The notes: a model not told the origin generated them from the letters alone. Positions 23,570-33,058 are shown, numbered from the stretch's first letter. The stretch is DNA of 42,085 nt from Bacteroidales bacterium (GCA_017459075.1 JAFUDQ010000024.1:1-42085), one strand, 5' to 3'. Program-made: numbers and translations.

Positions 23570-23574
23570 TCCAC

Positions 23575-23775
23575 ATGCTTAATATGAGTGAAACGACTGT
23601 CCTTGCCGAAATGAAACTGGCCGACTTGAGCGCATACTTGGTGGCCAGGTATGGCATGACTCCCCGGGATGCGACCGGACTGGTGATGCAGTCCCCGGTG
23701 GCCGAGAGCCTCAGGGAAGAAAATTCTGCCTACTTGAATTACAGCGTTGAGCAGTTGGCAGCCCAGATGATTTAA
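23575..23775 (+). CDS. Small protein behind the YoeB gene
   Basis: A 66-residue (or 63 from the next ATG) acidic helical protein that I do not recognise with certainty. Segments such as VARYGMTPRDATGLVMQSP and SVEQLAAQMI resemble small DUF3791-like proteins of Bacteroidetes. It starts 5 bases after the toxin stop and ends before a strong terminator, so it is co-transcribed as a third member of the module. Whether it takes part in toxin control is unknown. Confidence 0.6.
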   Translation: MLNMSETTVLAEMKLADLSAYLVARYGMTPRDATGLVMQSPVAESLREENSAYLNYSVEQLAAQMI

Positions 23776-23822
23776 GACTTTTTGCTCCGAAAAGAGCATA
23801 GTGTAAAGCCTCAAGTGTAAAG

Positions 23823-23866
23823 GGAGTGTAAAGTTTTACAGACTTTACACTCCTTGTCTTTTTGTT
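23823..23866 (+). terminator. Rho-independent terminator of the YoeB operon
   Basis: A perfect 11-base stem, GGAGTGTAAAG (23823-23833) and CTTTACACTCC (23843-23853), is followed by TTGTCTTTTTGTT. It also contains TGTAAAGTTTTACA (23827-23840), similar to the palindromes at 20359-20396. Confidence 0.8.
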
Positions 23867-23873
23867 ATATACC

Positions 23874-23909
23874 TGTAAATCAATAGTTTACTTTTGGCAC
23901 GGAACTCGT
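23874..23909 (+). promoter_or_regulatory. Weak sigma54-like element with TGTAAA half-sites
   Basis: TGTAAA (23874-23879) and TTTAC (23887-23891) precede TGGCACG (23895-23901), a perfect -24 motif. The -12 part is imperfect (TCGT at 23906-23909). No plus-strand gene follows, so any transcript would run antisense into the kinase gene. It may be a relic from before the island arrived. Confidence 0.25.
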
Positions 23910-23986
23910 TGTAAATGAGCTAGTCTCCAACTTGTTTTCCGTCTGGCGCCTCAAATCTGAAGTGGTTCGTGTTGCACAATTCACGC

Positions 23987-25201
23987 TTATGTCAATTGGG
24001 ATAGTCGTTTGAACTCCTCCTGTTGGCATCTTCTATATTCTGTAATTGACCCATCTTCGTGAATGCAAAGATATCCTACGTAGTCACCATGCTTAAAGAA
24101 TGCTCCAAGAAAAAAGTATTCTTGTGGAGGTAAAGGACCAGGGCCAGGCCATGTTGTCTCATGAAATGTTGATATAGAGTCATAGACATGCTCAACTAAA
24201 ATCTTTCCCGAATTGTCCGTTATTCCATACAGCCCGGATAGGAGATCCTTGTCTATTATGTAGTCTGCTAGTCTCTTTTGAGCCGCATTGCTATAGTAGC
24301 CAAAGAAATCAGTTATACTTAGCGATTCACTACCATTTTTCAATGATATAGATTTGGATTTATCATTGACAAAAACTACCAGGTCTTTTGCGCTGGGGCG
24401 CTCCTGTGGGTTGGGCCTTAGACAAGTCATAATCAAATCGTTCATGTGTTTTGAATATTGCTGCCCAATTGGAAGAGGTAAAAGATCTTCTTTCGTTTGT
24501 ATTTGTTTACGTCCACCTAAACCATCGAATGGAGGCACGCCAATGGCCAGTTCATATAGTGTCGCTCCAAGGGCCCATATATCACAGGCTGTTGAAATAT
24601 AACCTCCTGAAAAGAAACGTTCCGGGGCCATATATGTGGCAGCTCCATAGGTCTTGGCAGGAAGATTAATGTGTGTCAATTCTTTCTTATCTTGACTTAT
24701 ACAATAATCTGAAAGGATGTATTCCCCAGTATTACTTTGTAGTATGTTGGCTGGTTTTACATCTAAGTGAATTACATCATGTTCATGCAAAAACATCAAC
24801 CCGTTGGCAATATCCAAACAAACTCTCCATAGAACATCTTCTGTTAAAGCGTTGCTTTGGGGTAAAAGAGCTCCGCGTTTGTAATATGGCATTACTACGT
24901 GTAAATATTCATTGTCTGTAAAAGAATCAATTATAGGTACAATGTTGGGATGATTATAGTATGAGAATTGTTTATGTTTTTTTTCTACAAGCTTTGCTTG
25001 CGTGTGATTTAAGGCACCTTCTGAATAGATTTTGATTGCGCAGTATTCATTTGTTGTGAGATCAATACATTTCCATACTGATGCATTCCCACCTGAGCCT
25101 ATTTTGTCAATTATTCGATAGCGATTCCTGATTACGCACATAGATTCGGAGTTATCTGAAATAGTAACATCAACAATTGAAGATTTCTTATTTCCGTTCA
25201 T
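23987..25201 (-). CDS. Soluble Ser/Thr protein kinase with divergent catalytic motifs
   Basis: A 404-residue kinase and last gene of the island. The kinase domain (about 27-285) has the Gly loop IGSGGNASVW, Lys 57 in AIK, HLDVKPAN (Asp 147; Leu replaces the Arg of HRD), SDYC (Asp 165) replacing DFG, and YMAPERF with the APE motif. It is thus a non-RD kinase with a modified activation segment, but the catalytic Asp residues remain. The C-terminal 110 residues (GLYGITDNSGKILVEHVYD, GYLCIHEDGSI) resemble WG-type beta repeats. No membrane segment is seen. It starts 28 bases after the papain-like gene and is likely co-transcribed. A weakly active kinase is the cautious alternative. Confidence 0.85.
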   Translation of the reverse strand: MNGNKKSSIVDVTISDNSESMCVIRNRYRIIDKIGSGGNASVWKCIDLTTNEYCAIKIYSEGALNHTQAKLVEKKHKQFSYYNHPNIVPIIDSFTDNEYLHVVMPYYKRGALLPQSNALTEDVLWRVCLDIANGLMFLHEHDVIHLDVKPANILQSNTGEYILSDYCISQDKKELTHINLPAKTYGAATYMAPERFFSGGYISTACDIWALGATLYELAIGVPPFDGLGGRKQIQTKEDLLPLPIGQQYSKHMNDLIMTCLRPNPQERPSAKDLVVFVNDKSKSISLKNGSESLSITDFFGYYSNAAQKRLADYIIDKDLLSGLYGITDNSGKILVEHVYDSISTFHETTWPGPGPLPPQEYFFLGAFFKHGDYVGYLCIHEDGSITEYRRCQQEEFKRLSQLT

Positions 25202-25229
25202 TGCGTATAGTCGTTTATCTTCAATAGTA

Positions 25230-26420
25230 TTAGCGTCGCATTTTATTTGCTATTGATGCCGGAATGGCATTCTTATTAACAACGATATCAGTTGTTTTGT
25301 AGCGAACAAATTCTTTGCTGACATACCAAATACCATTATAGGGTCCAACATTCCCCCATGAATTCTTTACCATGTAATATTCGGTGCCGTTTTGGTCTTT
25401 CGCAATACCATATATATGCATTCCGTGATCATCAGTAGTTGAATAATCATCGAAAGCCTCTTGCCTCATCTCTTGTGTAACGTGAATTTCCGGGCAGGGC
25501 GTTTGGGCATATAATGGAATCTCTCGTGAAGAACTCCCGTTACCAATCCAACGTGCCTGATCACTACCAACAGATATCTTTTCAATATCCGGAACAACAC
25601 CAATGCCAGTTGCGGTGAATCCATCTTCGCTAACATCACTTGCCCAAGCAACTGTATAGCCATTTTCGAGGGCATTGTCAATGATAGCAATTAAATCATC
25701 AAGAGGAACATTCCATGCTGATTGAGCTCTCCAATTGTCAGGAACTTCAATTGTCATAGTCTCATAGAATGGGTGATGAGCCCAAGATGATATATCAACA
25801 TAATCTCCGATATTAATGCCCAATGATTCCATAAATGACTTTGGCGTATACTCTTTACCATCAAGATTAAAAGATTCTGGAATCTCACCTAAATATGCTG
25901 CAGTCATGCTTTTAAATCCTTGTTTCCAGGCTTTAGTCAAGCGCTGGTTAGGATTCTTAATCAGGGCTGAAACAATTGCTTTTAAGACTTCATCCATCTC
26001 GAAATGTACATGTTGCGCAGTGCCATAGTTTAATCCTGGCATTATCTTATCAGGGACAATACCATATGTATCTAACACTGCCAGGACATCACTAAAAGAA
26101 CTGCCAGGACCAAAACTTAAATTGCCATGAAGTCTGACATATTTTACAGCTTTGTCAAAATATGCATTAGAAACAACAAACATCTCACTTAAATCACAAT
26201 CCTTGCCGCTCGCTCTAATAATCTCCGATTCAATAAAGGAGATTCCACTGAAGCACCAGCATGTACCGCTCGACGCTTGATTTTTGATACTTGTGATAGG
26301 ATTCTCTATGATTGTCTTAAACTGATAAGGAACCGGAGAATTTTTTTTGTCTTTATTCTGACAAAAGCCGTTTATCCCAATCAAAGAAATGAATAAACAC
26401 AAGATATAATACTTTTTCAT
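25230..26420 (-). CDS. Secreted papain-fold (C1/bleomycin-hydrolase-like) cysteine peptidase
   Basis: A 396-residue protein with a signal peptide (MKKYYILCLFISLIGINGFC, cleavage just after). The papain triad is visible: oxyanion Gln 48 and nucleophile Cys 54 in NQASSGTCWCFS, His 332 in DDHGMHIYG, Asn 353 in VKNSWG. The large insertion between Cys and His, and overall architecture, resemble the C1B aminopeptidase C/bleomycin hydrolase group rather than short papain enzymes. It should act in the periplasm or outside the cell. It lies between a secreted partner and a soluble kinase in the island operon, an unusual setting for this family. Substrate unknown. Confidence 0.85.
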   Translation of the reverse strand: MKKYYILCLFISLIGINGFCQNKDKKNSPVPYQFKTIIENPITSIKNQASSGTCWCFSGISFIESEIIRASGKDCDLSEMFVVSNAYFDKAVKYVRLHGNLSFGPGSSFSDVLAVLDTYGIVPDKIMPGLNYGTAQHVHFEMDEVLKAIVSALIKNPNQRLTKAWKQGFKSMTAAYLGEIPESFNLDGKEYTPKSFMESLGINIGDYVDISSWAHHPFYETMTIEVPDNWRAQSAWNVPLDDLIAIIDNALENGYTVAWASDVSEDGFTATGIGVVPDIEKISVGSDQARWIGNGSSSREIPLYAQTPCPEIHVTQEMRQEAFDDYSTTDDHGMHIYGIAKDQNGTEYYMVKNSWGNVGPYNGIWYVSKEFVRYKTTDIVVNKNAIPASIANKMRR

Positions 26421-26474
26421 AGTAGGTGTGTTTTAAAGGCCAGATGACCGCTACCATCTGGCCGTATTACAAAA

Positions 26475-27356
26475 TTAGATGACCATGAATGTTTTGCTGC
26501 CTATACAATAATCATTAATCCATACTTCGTATCTATACGTCCCCCGAGACCATGTACCGGAAGTTTTTGAACCCCATCCTGTGAGAGTCTTTTCTTGACT
26601 GGAGATGCTACTTATTGTGACACTGTCGGAAAACGTATAATTCTCGGGAGAAGACGATGTGCTTCTTTGTAAGATATTATCCTTGTATAATCTTATGTAT
26701 AAAGTGTAGGTCCCTGTCTTAAATGGCTTGATAGTAATTCGAGGCTGTAAATATTTTGATTTAGAATAACTAATGGTTGAACCATAATCTTGTATTACTG
26801 TTCCATCGTTTTCAACGTTGGCAACCTCCACCTTAGTTACCAGAAATGGTATTTCGGAAATAGAAGACGAAGAACCTGACGTTTTTTTGATTTCATCCAT
26901 AAAGGCCTTCCTAACATTATTGATTTGGGACATAAGTTTGTAAAAGGATTCTTTAAACAAATCAGCATCTCTGAGATATAGTTCACCACTAATTCTGAAT
27001 GAACCATCAAAACAAACGACCTTAACACCCTTGTATTTATTCAGGGCTTTAGTCGCAAGTGCAACATCATCTTCAGAATAACCATCAGGGTATTTAAAGG
27101 GAATATATAACGAGATATACATAGGGTTTTCATCAACCGATGAAACCGAAACAATACAAGTATAGCCTTCAGACTTGAATCTAATATTACCATCGGGATC
27201 TATTTCTGGCATAAATCCTTCTTCTCTCAAAAACTCTGTAATATCATTCCGAAGCGCAAGTTGTTCTTGAGAGAGTTCCTTATTATCCCCCCAAGTGTTA
27301 ATCGGGCAGAGTACTAAAAGGACAACTAAGTGTATGGCGAATAGCAATTGTTTCAT
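26475..27356 (-). CDS. Secreted protein, YbjN/chaperone-like domain plus Ig-like domain
   Basis: A 293-residue exported protein of unknown function. ATG at 27356 begins a signal peptide (MKQLLFAIHLVVLLVL, likely cut after NTWG); a further upstream frame start at 27389 would overlap the big kinase gene and is rejected. Residues about 25-150 have the look of a YbjN or type III secretion chaperone-like fold (FLREEGFMPEIDPDGNIRFK, then strand MYISLYIPF). A Ser-rich linker leads to a beta-rich C-terminal domain (about 170-293) with strands such as PRITIKPFKTGTYTLYIRLY, Ig-like in appearance. It is tightly linked to the repeat kinase (stop to start 7 bases) and may be its extracytoplasmic partner; that is inference. 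Confidence 0.7.
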   Translation of the reverse strand: MKQLLFAIHLVVLLVLCPINTWGDNKELSQEQLALRNDITEFLREEGFMPEIDPDGNIRFKSEGYTCIVSVSSVDENPMYISLYIPFKYPDGYSEDDVALATKALNKYKGVKVVCFDGSFRISGELYLRDADLFKESFYKLMSQINNVRKAFMDEIKKTSGSSSSISEIPFLVTKVEVANVENDGTVIQDYGSTISYSKSKYLQPRITIKPFKTGTYTLYIRLYKDNILQRSTSSSPENYTFSDSVTISSISSQEKTLTGWGSKTSGTWSRGTYRYEVWINDYCIGSKTFMVI

Positions 27357-27363
27357 TTTGATT

Positions 27364-30300
27364 CTATTTTGTGATTCTTGATAATTCACGCCCCTTACTA
27401 TCCTTTAGAATGCCAATTATGGATACATTTTTAGGTATCTCAAGTTGTTGCTTAAAATTTGTGGTAAGCACTTCTAATCTTTGCTTATAGGTGTCAATCA
27501 TCTTATTGGACATGTCATATTTTGACTTCGGGGTAACGATGACTAATTCTACTCTTGACGGGCTGATGACCTTCGCGGATTGAATGGTTATATTACCTGA
27601 TTCTTCTCCAAGTTTAAATGGAAGATTTTCATCAAAGTCTGATACATCTTTCTGCCAGTTTTTGACAGCCACCCATGAGCCATTTACCATCTGCTCTTGA
27701 AGGAGCATCTTCCCGGCTGCATTATAGTATTTCCTGTCCTTGGGGCTCTGATCCTTATTATATGTAAAGGTCTTTCTCGCAAAACCATAAGAGCTATTCA
27801 CGAGGCCTCCGCCCTTTCCATAGAAACCATATTCAACGCATTGGTTATTGTCATCATATCTGTAACGTTCTTGATGGAAGCCGTTTACAAGTGCTGGCTT
27901 TAAATCAACATCATAATACGATGAGGTTTCTACCTTATTCCCCGTCGTGTATGTATTCACCTGTTTATGATAACCGTCTTTACATTTCGTTGGGGAATCA
28001 TTTTCGTTATAGAATGCTACCCAAAGCAGGTTTTTGTGATTATCATACTCGCAGCGCTTAATAGACCAGCCTGTCTGGGGATTCTTAATCAGATTCCCTT
28101 TTCCATCAAGAGAAGCGAGATAAACTGTGTTGCCCCATTTATCATATTCAACAGCACCTTCCGGGGCCATGACCTTAGGGTCGGTGGGATTACCGTTCTT
28201 GTCAAAAAAGAATTGACGTACTACTCTGCCAAAACTATCATATTCAGACGTAAGGCTGGAGTAGTTTCCTTGGTATACGGCAGGCTTATTGTCTTTATCA
28301 AAATATGCAACTTTGGTCTTAAGACCGCGTTCATCATATTCATCTCGTTCAATACAATAATTGGCGGTTCCAAATGGCGTCAATTCGCCCTTTGTATTAT
28401 AGAAGCAAGTCTCAACACATTGATTACGTTCGTTGAACTTTTGTGTGTACTTATGATAATTCAAATAATTTACCGCCGGCTTTCTTTCAGCATCAAATAA
28501 CGCATATTCAATTAAATTATCCTTATCATCATATTTATAACGAGACATAAGTTTCCCAGAGGCAAGTTTTTGGTTTATTCCAATAGGAACTTCTTCAATA
28601 ATATTCCCATGGTTGTCCACTTTATAATCTGTCCCGGCAATCCCATTCACAAGAACCAAATCTCCCTGAGTATTATAAAAGCGATCACTTAATTCGTGCC
28701 CTTGCTCATCGTAAGTATGCTTTCTTAGAGCAAAGCCTATATAACCTTTGGTCGGTTTGCCATTGATATCGAAGAAACGGCGCTGTGTTTCATTTCCGTT
28801 ATCATCGTATTGGTACTCTACCACTGCTAAACCTTCACTACTTAGAGTAGGATTATCATTTTCATCATAGAATGAAACTTTAGTGATATTACCCCTAATA
28901 TCTCTCTCATAAATGGATGTGCTTACTTTTGTATTATCGGCAGTCGGATTCCCTTCTGTGTCAAAATATGACTCCTTCATTAAATCGCCCATTCTGTTGT
29001 ATGCCCTTGTCAAACCAGCTATACCCGTATTTAATTCACAAGGCTCCCCATCAGCTCCGTAGAAAATCATCTTTACTAAATGGCCAAATTCATCGTATTC
29101 GGCCTTTATTCCTGCATAACCCTCTGGTGTAACTACATACTCGTTGTTGAGATTATAATTCCATCTTTCTAGTTCATTTCCTTTAGAATCCGTCACAATT
29201 CTCATACTGGCGTGGCCTTGTGTAGTAACACACGGTTGATTGTTGGCATCTAAGAACGCAATACTCTTATAAAAGCCATATTCGTTGCATTCCATGACTG
29301 AAATGGCGTAGCCCTGTTTAGAAGCAAATTCAACATTTCCATCTACTCCAAGGAAAGACTGCTTTTTAATGAAGCCGGCGTCATCAAATTCATACTTTAC
29401 GCCAGCTACGCCTTTCATGCCAGGCAACATAAAATGGCCATCTGCGGTTTTAAAATACTGAGCTACTGCATTGCCATATTTGTCATATACGTTCTCACAA
29501 ACGCTGGTACCATCTGCGGCATCAAGAGCAGGTTCTCCGTCAACAGTTAAATAGCGAGATGAAATCCAGTTGTCGTTTTCATCATATGTAAATACTTTTT
29601 TCCCCATTCCCCACTTTGTGGCTTTTGGAGTTCCATCATATGCTAAGTAAGTTTCTTCAATAACGCGACCCTTCGAATCCCTCATATACTGTTTCCCATA
29701 TATTCCGTTTGCATCTCCTACAGGAACATTCTGGAATCCCGCATATCGTAAAGTTTTCACGTAACCTTTCTCATCATATTCTAGTAAGTATCTTGATATT
29801 TTGCCATGGTTCTGATTCGAGGCAAATGCGTCAACGTATCCTATTGTTTCACTGCCAATAGTTTTCTCTGTCCCGTATTCATCATCGAATTGAAATATAA
29901 CGGTTTTAAGTTTCTCATTATACGACTTAATATAGAGAACCTGACCATTTTGGTCCATCACTTTTGCTTTGCTTAAATGATTATCATCATTATAGTAAAA
30001 GAGAATATCAATGGGTCTTTCGTACCTCTCGGATTCTGAATCTGGAATTATTGTCCCCAAACTATTGACATGAGAAACTCGTTGGAGTTTATGATATCTG
30101 GACTCAAAGCGATACATGCGATGCATATGCTTTCTGTCGGACGATGAAATCTTACCAATTCCTTGAGGTATACTATTTTGTTCAACATAATCCTTATAGT
30201 ATGTAATCTTAACTCTGTTATAATCCCAAATGAAGAATACTCCTATCAGAACCACTACCGCAGCTGCAATTGAGCTAATTTTTGCCCATGTGGGAATCTT

Positions 30301-31131
30301 TGGGGGATAAATTGCATTATGCAGGGCTTTTTTAAAATCCTGACAGTTTTGATAGCGGTTCTCAGGTTTTTTGCTTGTCGCCTTATCTACAACAACTTGA
30401 ACTTTATCAGAAACATATTTATAATATGCCTTCATCCGAGGCAATTCATCATCTACAACATGTTTGTAAATATCATGTTCTGTTAGTGTAGTAGTATCAT
30501 ACGGAGGGTTGCCAGTGAGCATCTGATGAAGAAGTACCCCCAAAGAATAAATATCGGATCTTTGATCAAGAGGCTCTCCTTTGACTTGCTCCGGACTCAT
30601 GTAGGAGGGTGTCCCCATAATGACATCTTTATCTTCACTTTCCCCTCTTTCATCAAGAATAGAAGCGATACCAAAATCAAGAATCTTTGGCACTCCTTCT
30701 TTTGTAATGATGATGTTTGAAGGCTTGATGTCCTTATGTATGATTTTATGTTTATGTGCATAGTCAAATGCATCAAGGAGAGGCTCAAAGAAAGAGCAAA
30801 TCTTTTCTTCGACAATTAATCCAGATACATTTTTGATGTAGTCTTCAAGACTAAACCCATCTGCATACTCCATTATTAGGTATATATTCCCGGCGTTATC
30901 GATGTGGTAATTAATGAAATGGACTATATTTGGATGATTCAGACGTGCTAGCCTATCCGCTTCTTGTGCAAATGTTTTTCTGGTGAAGTCATTAATCATG
31001 TTGCTATTAATGACTTTGATTGCTACTTTTTGTTGTGTGATGTACTTGTTTTGCGCGAGGTAGACGCTTCCCATTCCGCCTTTCCCAATTTGGGAGACAA
31101 TGGTGTAGTTTAATATTTCTTTTCCAATCAT
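27364..31131 (-). CDS. Transmembrane Ser/Thr kinase with about 17 extracytoplasmic tandem repeats
   Basis: A 1255-residue bitopic kinase. The cytoplasmic kinase domain (about 8-275) is complete: IGKGGMGSVYLA, Lys 39 in VAIK, HKDIKPSN (Asp 134, Lys at the Arg position of HRD), LDFGIA (Asp 152), GTPSYMSPEQ. One membrane segment follows (about 283-303). Residues about 340-1180 consist of tandem units of roughly 45-50 residues with a core like Y-D-x-x-G-N, an aromatic pair, and F-x-D-x-x-G-x-P, similar to YD/RHS-type beta repeats. They should lie in the periplasm and sense or bind something, or act as a scaffold. The last 75 residues differ. By architecture it is like PASTA kinases, but with different sensor repeats. 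Confidence 0.85.
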   Translation of the reverse strand: MIGKEILNYTIVSQIGKGGMGSVYLAQNKYITQQKVAIKVINSNMINDFTRKTFAQEADRLARLNHPNIVHFINYHIDNAGNIYLIMEYADGFSLEDYIKNVSGLIVEEKICSFFEPLLDAFDYAHKHKIIHKDIKPSNIIITKEGVPKILDFGIASILDERGESEDKDVIMGTPSYMSPEQVKGEPLDQRSDIYSLGVLLHQMLTGNPPYDTTTLTEHDIYKHVVDDELPRMKAYYKYVSDKVQVVVDKATSKKPENRYQNCQDFKKALHNAIYPPKIPTWAKISSIAAAVVVLIGVFFIWDYNRVKITYYKDYVEQNSIPQGIGKISSSDRKHMHRMYRFESRYHKLQRVSHVNSLGTIIPDSESERYERPIDILFYYNDDNHLSKAKVMDQNGQVLYIKSYNEKLKTVIFQFDDEYGTEKTIGSETIGYVDAFASNQNHGKISRYLLEYDEKGYVKTLRYAGFQNVPVGDANGIYGKQYMRDSKGRVIEETYLAYDGTPKATKWGMGKKVFTYDENDNWISSRYLTVDGEPALDAADGTSVCENVYDKYGNAVAQYFKTADGHFMLPGMKGVAGVKYEFDDAGFIKKQSFLGVDGNVEFASKQGYAISVMECNEYGFYKSIAFLDANNQPCVTTQGHASMRIVTDSKGNELERWNYNLNNEYVVTPEGYAGIKAEYDEFGHLVKMIFYGADGEPCELNTGIAGLTRAYNRMGDLMKESYFDTEGNPTADNTKVSTSIYERDIRGNITKVSFYDENDNPTLSSEGLAVVEYQYDDNGNETQRRFFDINGKPTKGYIGFALRKHTYDEQGHELSDRFYNTQGDLVLVNGIAGTDYKVDNHGNIIEEVPIGINQKLASGKLMSRYKYDDKDNLIEYALFDAERKPAVNYLNYHKYTQKFNERNQCVETCFYNTKGELTPFGTANYCIERDEYDERGLKTKVAYFDKDNKPAVYQGNYSSLTSEYDSFGRVVRQFFFDKNGNPTDPKVMAPEGAVEYDKWGNTVYLASLDGKGNLIKNPQTGWSIKRCEYDNHKNLLWVAFYNENDSPTKCKDGYHKQVNTYTTGNKVETSSYYDVDLKPALVNGFHQERYRYDDNNQCVEYGFYGKGGGLVNSSYGFARKTFTYNKDQSPKDRKYYNAAGKMLLQEQMVNGSWVAVKNWQKDVSDFDENLPFKLGEESGNITIQSAKVISPSRVELVIVTPKSKYDMSNKMIDTYKQRLEVLTTNFKQQLEIPKNVSIIGILKDSKGRELSRITK

Positions 31132-31168
31132 ATGACAATTATACTATAGACAATTATACAATTTCAAA

Positions 31169-31654
31169 TTAAAAACTGGCGGCTAGGCCACTTATGAAAC
31201 CAATAGCGAAACTGATGCCTATGCTAATCCATGCAATATTTGCCGCTTGTTTTGCTTTGCTGTGTTCGGTATCCCTCCAAACAAAGTATAGGATAAATCC
31301 TACTATCGGGAAAAGGAATGAAATTATTCCCCATCCCACGCTGATGCTGTCTTTATAAGAAACATCCTGTATGGCTTTTTCACTACCTACCATTCCTCCG
31401 GATACGTTTGGAAGCAACATAAGCACTTGATGCCATGGAAGTGGGACCTTATTTGCTAAATATACAGGTGTGCCTGGCGCGATGACTATTTTTTCATTAT
31501 GATATACCCTTCCGTTGATTGTAGTTCCGTTCTTACTCAAATCACGATAAACGTATTGTCCATCAACGAGTGATATCTCAGCATGTTTTCTGCTTATATA
31601 GGAATCTTGGATAACTATATCACAATTTAATTTTCCGATTGTTATTGTTTTCAT
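31169..31654 (-). CDS. FHA-domain protein with two C-terminal membrane segments
   Basis: A 161-residue protein. Residues 1-75 are an FHA phosphothreonine-binding domain (DSYISRKHAEIS, DLSKNGTTINGR: the Ser-x-x-His and Asn-Gly motifs). Membrane segments lie at about 106-125 and 138-158, with a charged loop between. This tail is clearly related to the tail of the neighbouring kinase-FHA protein (VGWGIISFLFPIVGF against VGYGILSFIVPVVGW), so the gene looks like a kinase-less paralogue. It probably localises phosphorylated partners to the membrane. Its ATG overlaps the previous stop (TAATG). Confidence 0.83.
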   Translation of the reverse strand: MKTITIGKLNCDIVIQDSYISRKHAEISLVDGQYVYRDLSKNGTTINGRVYHNEKIVIAPGTPVYLANKVPLPWHQVLMLLPNVSGGMVGSEKAIQDVSYKDSISVGWGIISFLFPIVGFILYFVWRDTEHSKAKQAANIAWISIGISFAIGFISGLAASF

Positions 31655-33039
31655 TATGTTGCAATTATGGAGGAAATAATGGTAATTGAAATATTAAATA
31701 ATAACCCTAACCATGCAAGTTTATTTGCTTTTTGGGCTTTTGTTGGTGAATCCTTTTTCCAAATCCCACTCAGCACCCAGCCGACTACAGGAACAATAAA
31801 TGATAGAATACCATAACCAACAGAGATATCTTCCGTTACGGTGTGCTGCGGTGTTGGTGGAATTGTGGTTATAGCGCCATTTGTCTGCTTGGGAAGAACT
31901 GATGTCGGACGCCCTGTTTTATCAAATAAAACATTCGCAATTTGCTTCCAATCCAACGTATATTCAGGTAATCCCGACAACATTACAGTAGGGAAGGTAT
32001 TATTATCATTACGCATCGCGTCACCAGTCGCATATGTGAATTCGTAAGAAGAACCTCGAACAAGCCGTCCATTGACACCGGTCCCGTTTGTACTATGGTC
32101 TGTGATAGTAACATGATTTGTCCCAGTATTGAATTCAAAAAGAATCTCCAGGTGGTTCTTGCTAATATATTCTCCACTGATATTGATGTCACAACCCGAG
32201 CGACCGACAGTGATTACGTATCGATTTGCCGACAATTGCTCAGACAATAAAGCCCCCTTAAACTCATTTGCCGATTGGAATCTTAGCCTCATATCTTTAT
32301 TGACTGCTCTTAAAATGGCATTTTGTGTTCGGGCACTAATTGAAATTCCTTTTTCAGACACTAAAGGAAAATTATTGTCAAGAATTGCACATATTGTTTC
32401 GTAATCATTTGAATGCTTGTTGATTGCATGCGAACCTGATAGCATGTAATGCAGAAGACAACCCAAAGAATAGATGTCCGTCCTCTTATCAATATTCAAC
32501 CCATTCGCCTGTTCAGGACTCATGTAACCATCCGTTCCAACTATTCTGCCAATGGTTTTTCCTGTTCTGGTTCTACTGTCTTTTGCTATACCAAAATCTA
32601 TTACACATACTGACCCTGTTGGACGAATCATAATATTCGAAGGCTTTATGTCTCGATGAATGCAGCCATGACTATGGATGTAGTTAAATACATCCAATAG
32701 CTGTGTGAATATGGATAAGGCAGCATCTTCTGAGTAGGGGCCATGAGCTGGATCTTGAACAATCTGGGAAATTGTTTTTCCTTCGATGTATTCCATTGGG
32801 AGAAATAAATTCCCTGATGTGTCTTGATATGGCTCACCAACGATATTTACAATGCAGGGATGCGATAACTTTCGTAAAGATTGAACCTCCTGGTCAAACA
32901 TTTCACGATAGTCTGGGTATGCCGCAGCTTTAGCGCTCATCATTTTGAGCGCAATATGCGTTCCAGTATTGTCATCGGTGGCCTCATATACTGCTCCCAT
33001 TCCACCCTTGCCTATTTCACGTACTATGGTATAAGGCAT
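31654..33039 (-). CDS. Ser/Thr kinase-FHA protein with membrane tail
   Basis: A 461-residue protein with three parts: kinase (about 3-265; IGKGGMGAVYEA, Lys 32, HRDIKPSN with Asp 130, DFGIA Asp 148, GTDGYMSPEQ), FHA (about 275-350; YISKNHLEI, STNGTGVNG), and two membrane segments (about 406-425 and 441-460) with a Pro-rich linker. All kinase motifs are canonical (RD type), so it is the likeliest master kinase of the island. An open frame reaches 33099, but ATG at 33039 avoids overlapping the PP2C gene and starts at the kinase fold. FHA plus kinase in one chain suggests phospho-dependent self- or partner assembly. Confidence 0.88.
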   Translation of the reverse strand: MPYTIVREIGKGGMGAVYEATDDNTGTHIALKMMSAKAAAYPDYREMFDQEVQSLRKLSHPCIVNIVGEPYQDTSGNLFLPMEYIEGKTISQIVQDPAHGPYSEDAALSIFTQLLDVFNYIHSHGCIHRDIKPSNIMIRPTGSVCVIDFGIAKDSRTRTGKTIGRIVGTDGYMSPEQANGLNIDKRTDIYSLGCLLHYMLSGSHAINKHSNDYETICAILDNNFPLVSEKGISISARTQNAILRAVNKDMRLRFQSANEFKGALLSEQLSANRYVITVGRSGCDINISGEYISKNHLEILFEFNTGTNHVTITDHSTNGTGVNGRLVRGSSYEFTYATGDAMRNDNNTFPTVMLSGLPEYTLDWKQIANVLFDKTGRPTSVLPKQTNGAITTIPPTPQHTVTEDISVGYGILSFIVPVVGWVLSGIWKKDSPTKAQKANKLAWLGLLFNISITIISSIIAT

Positions 33040-33058
33040 AATAAACGAGTTTTTTAGG

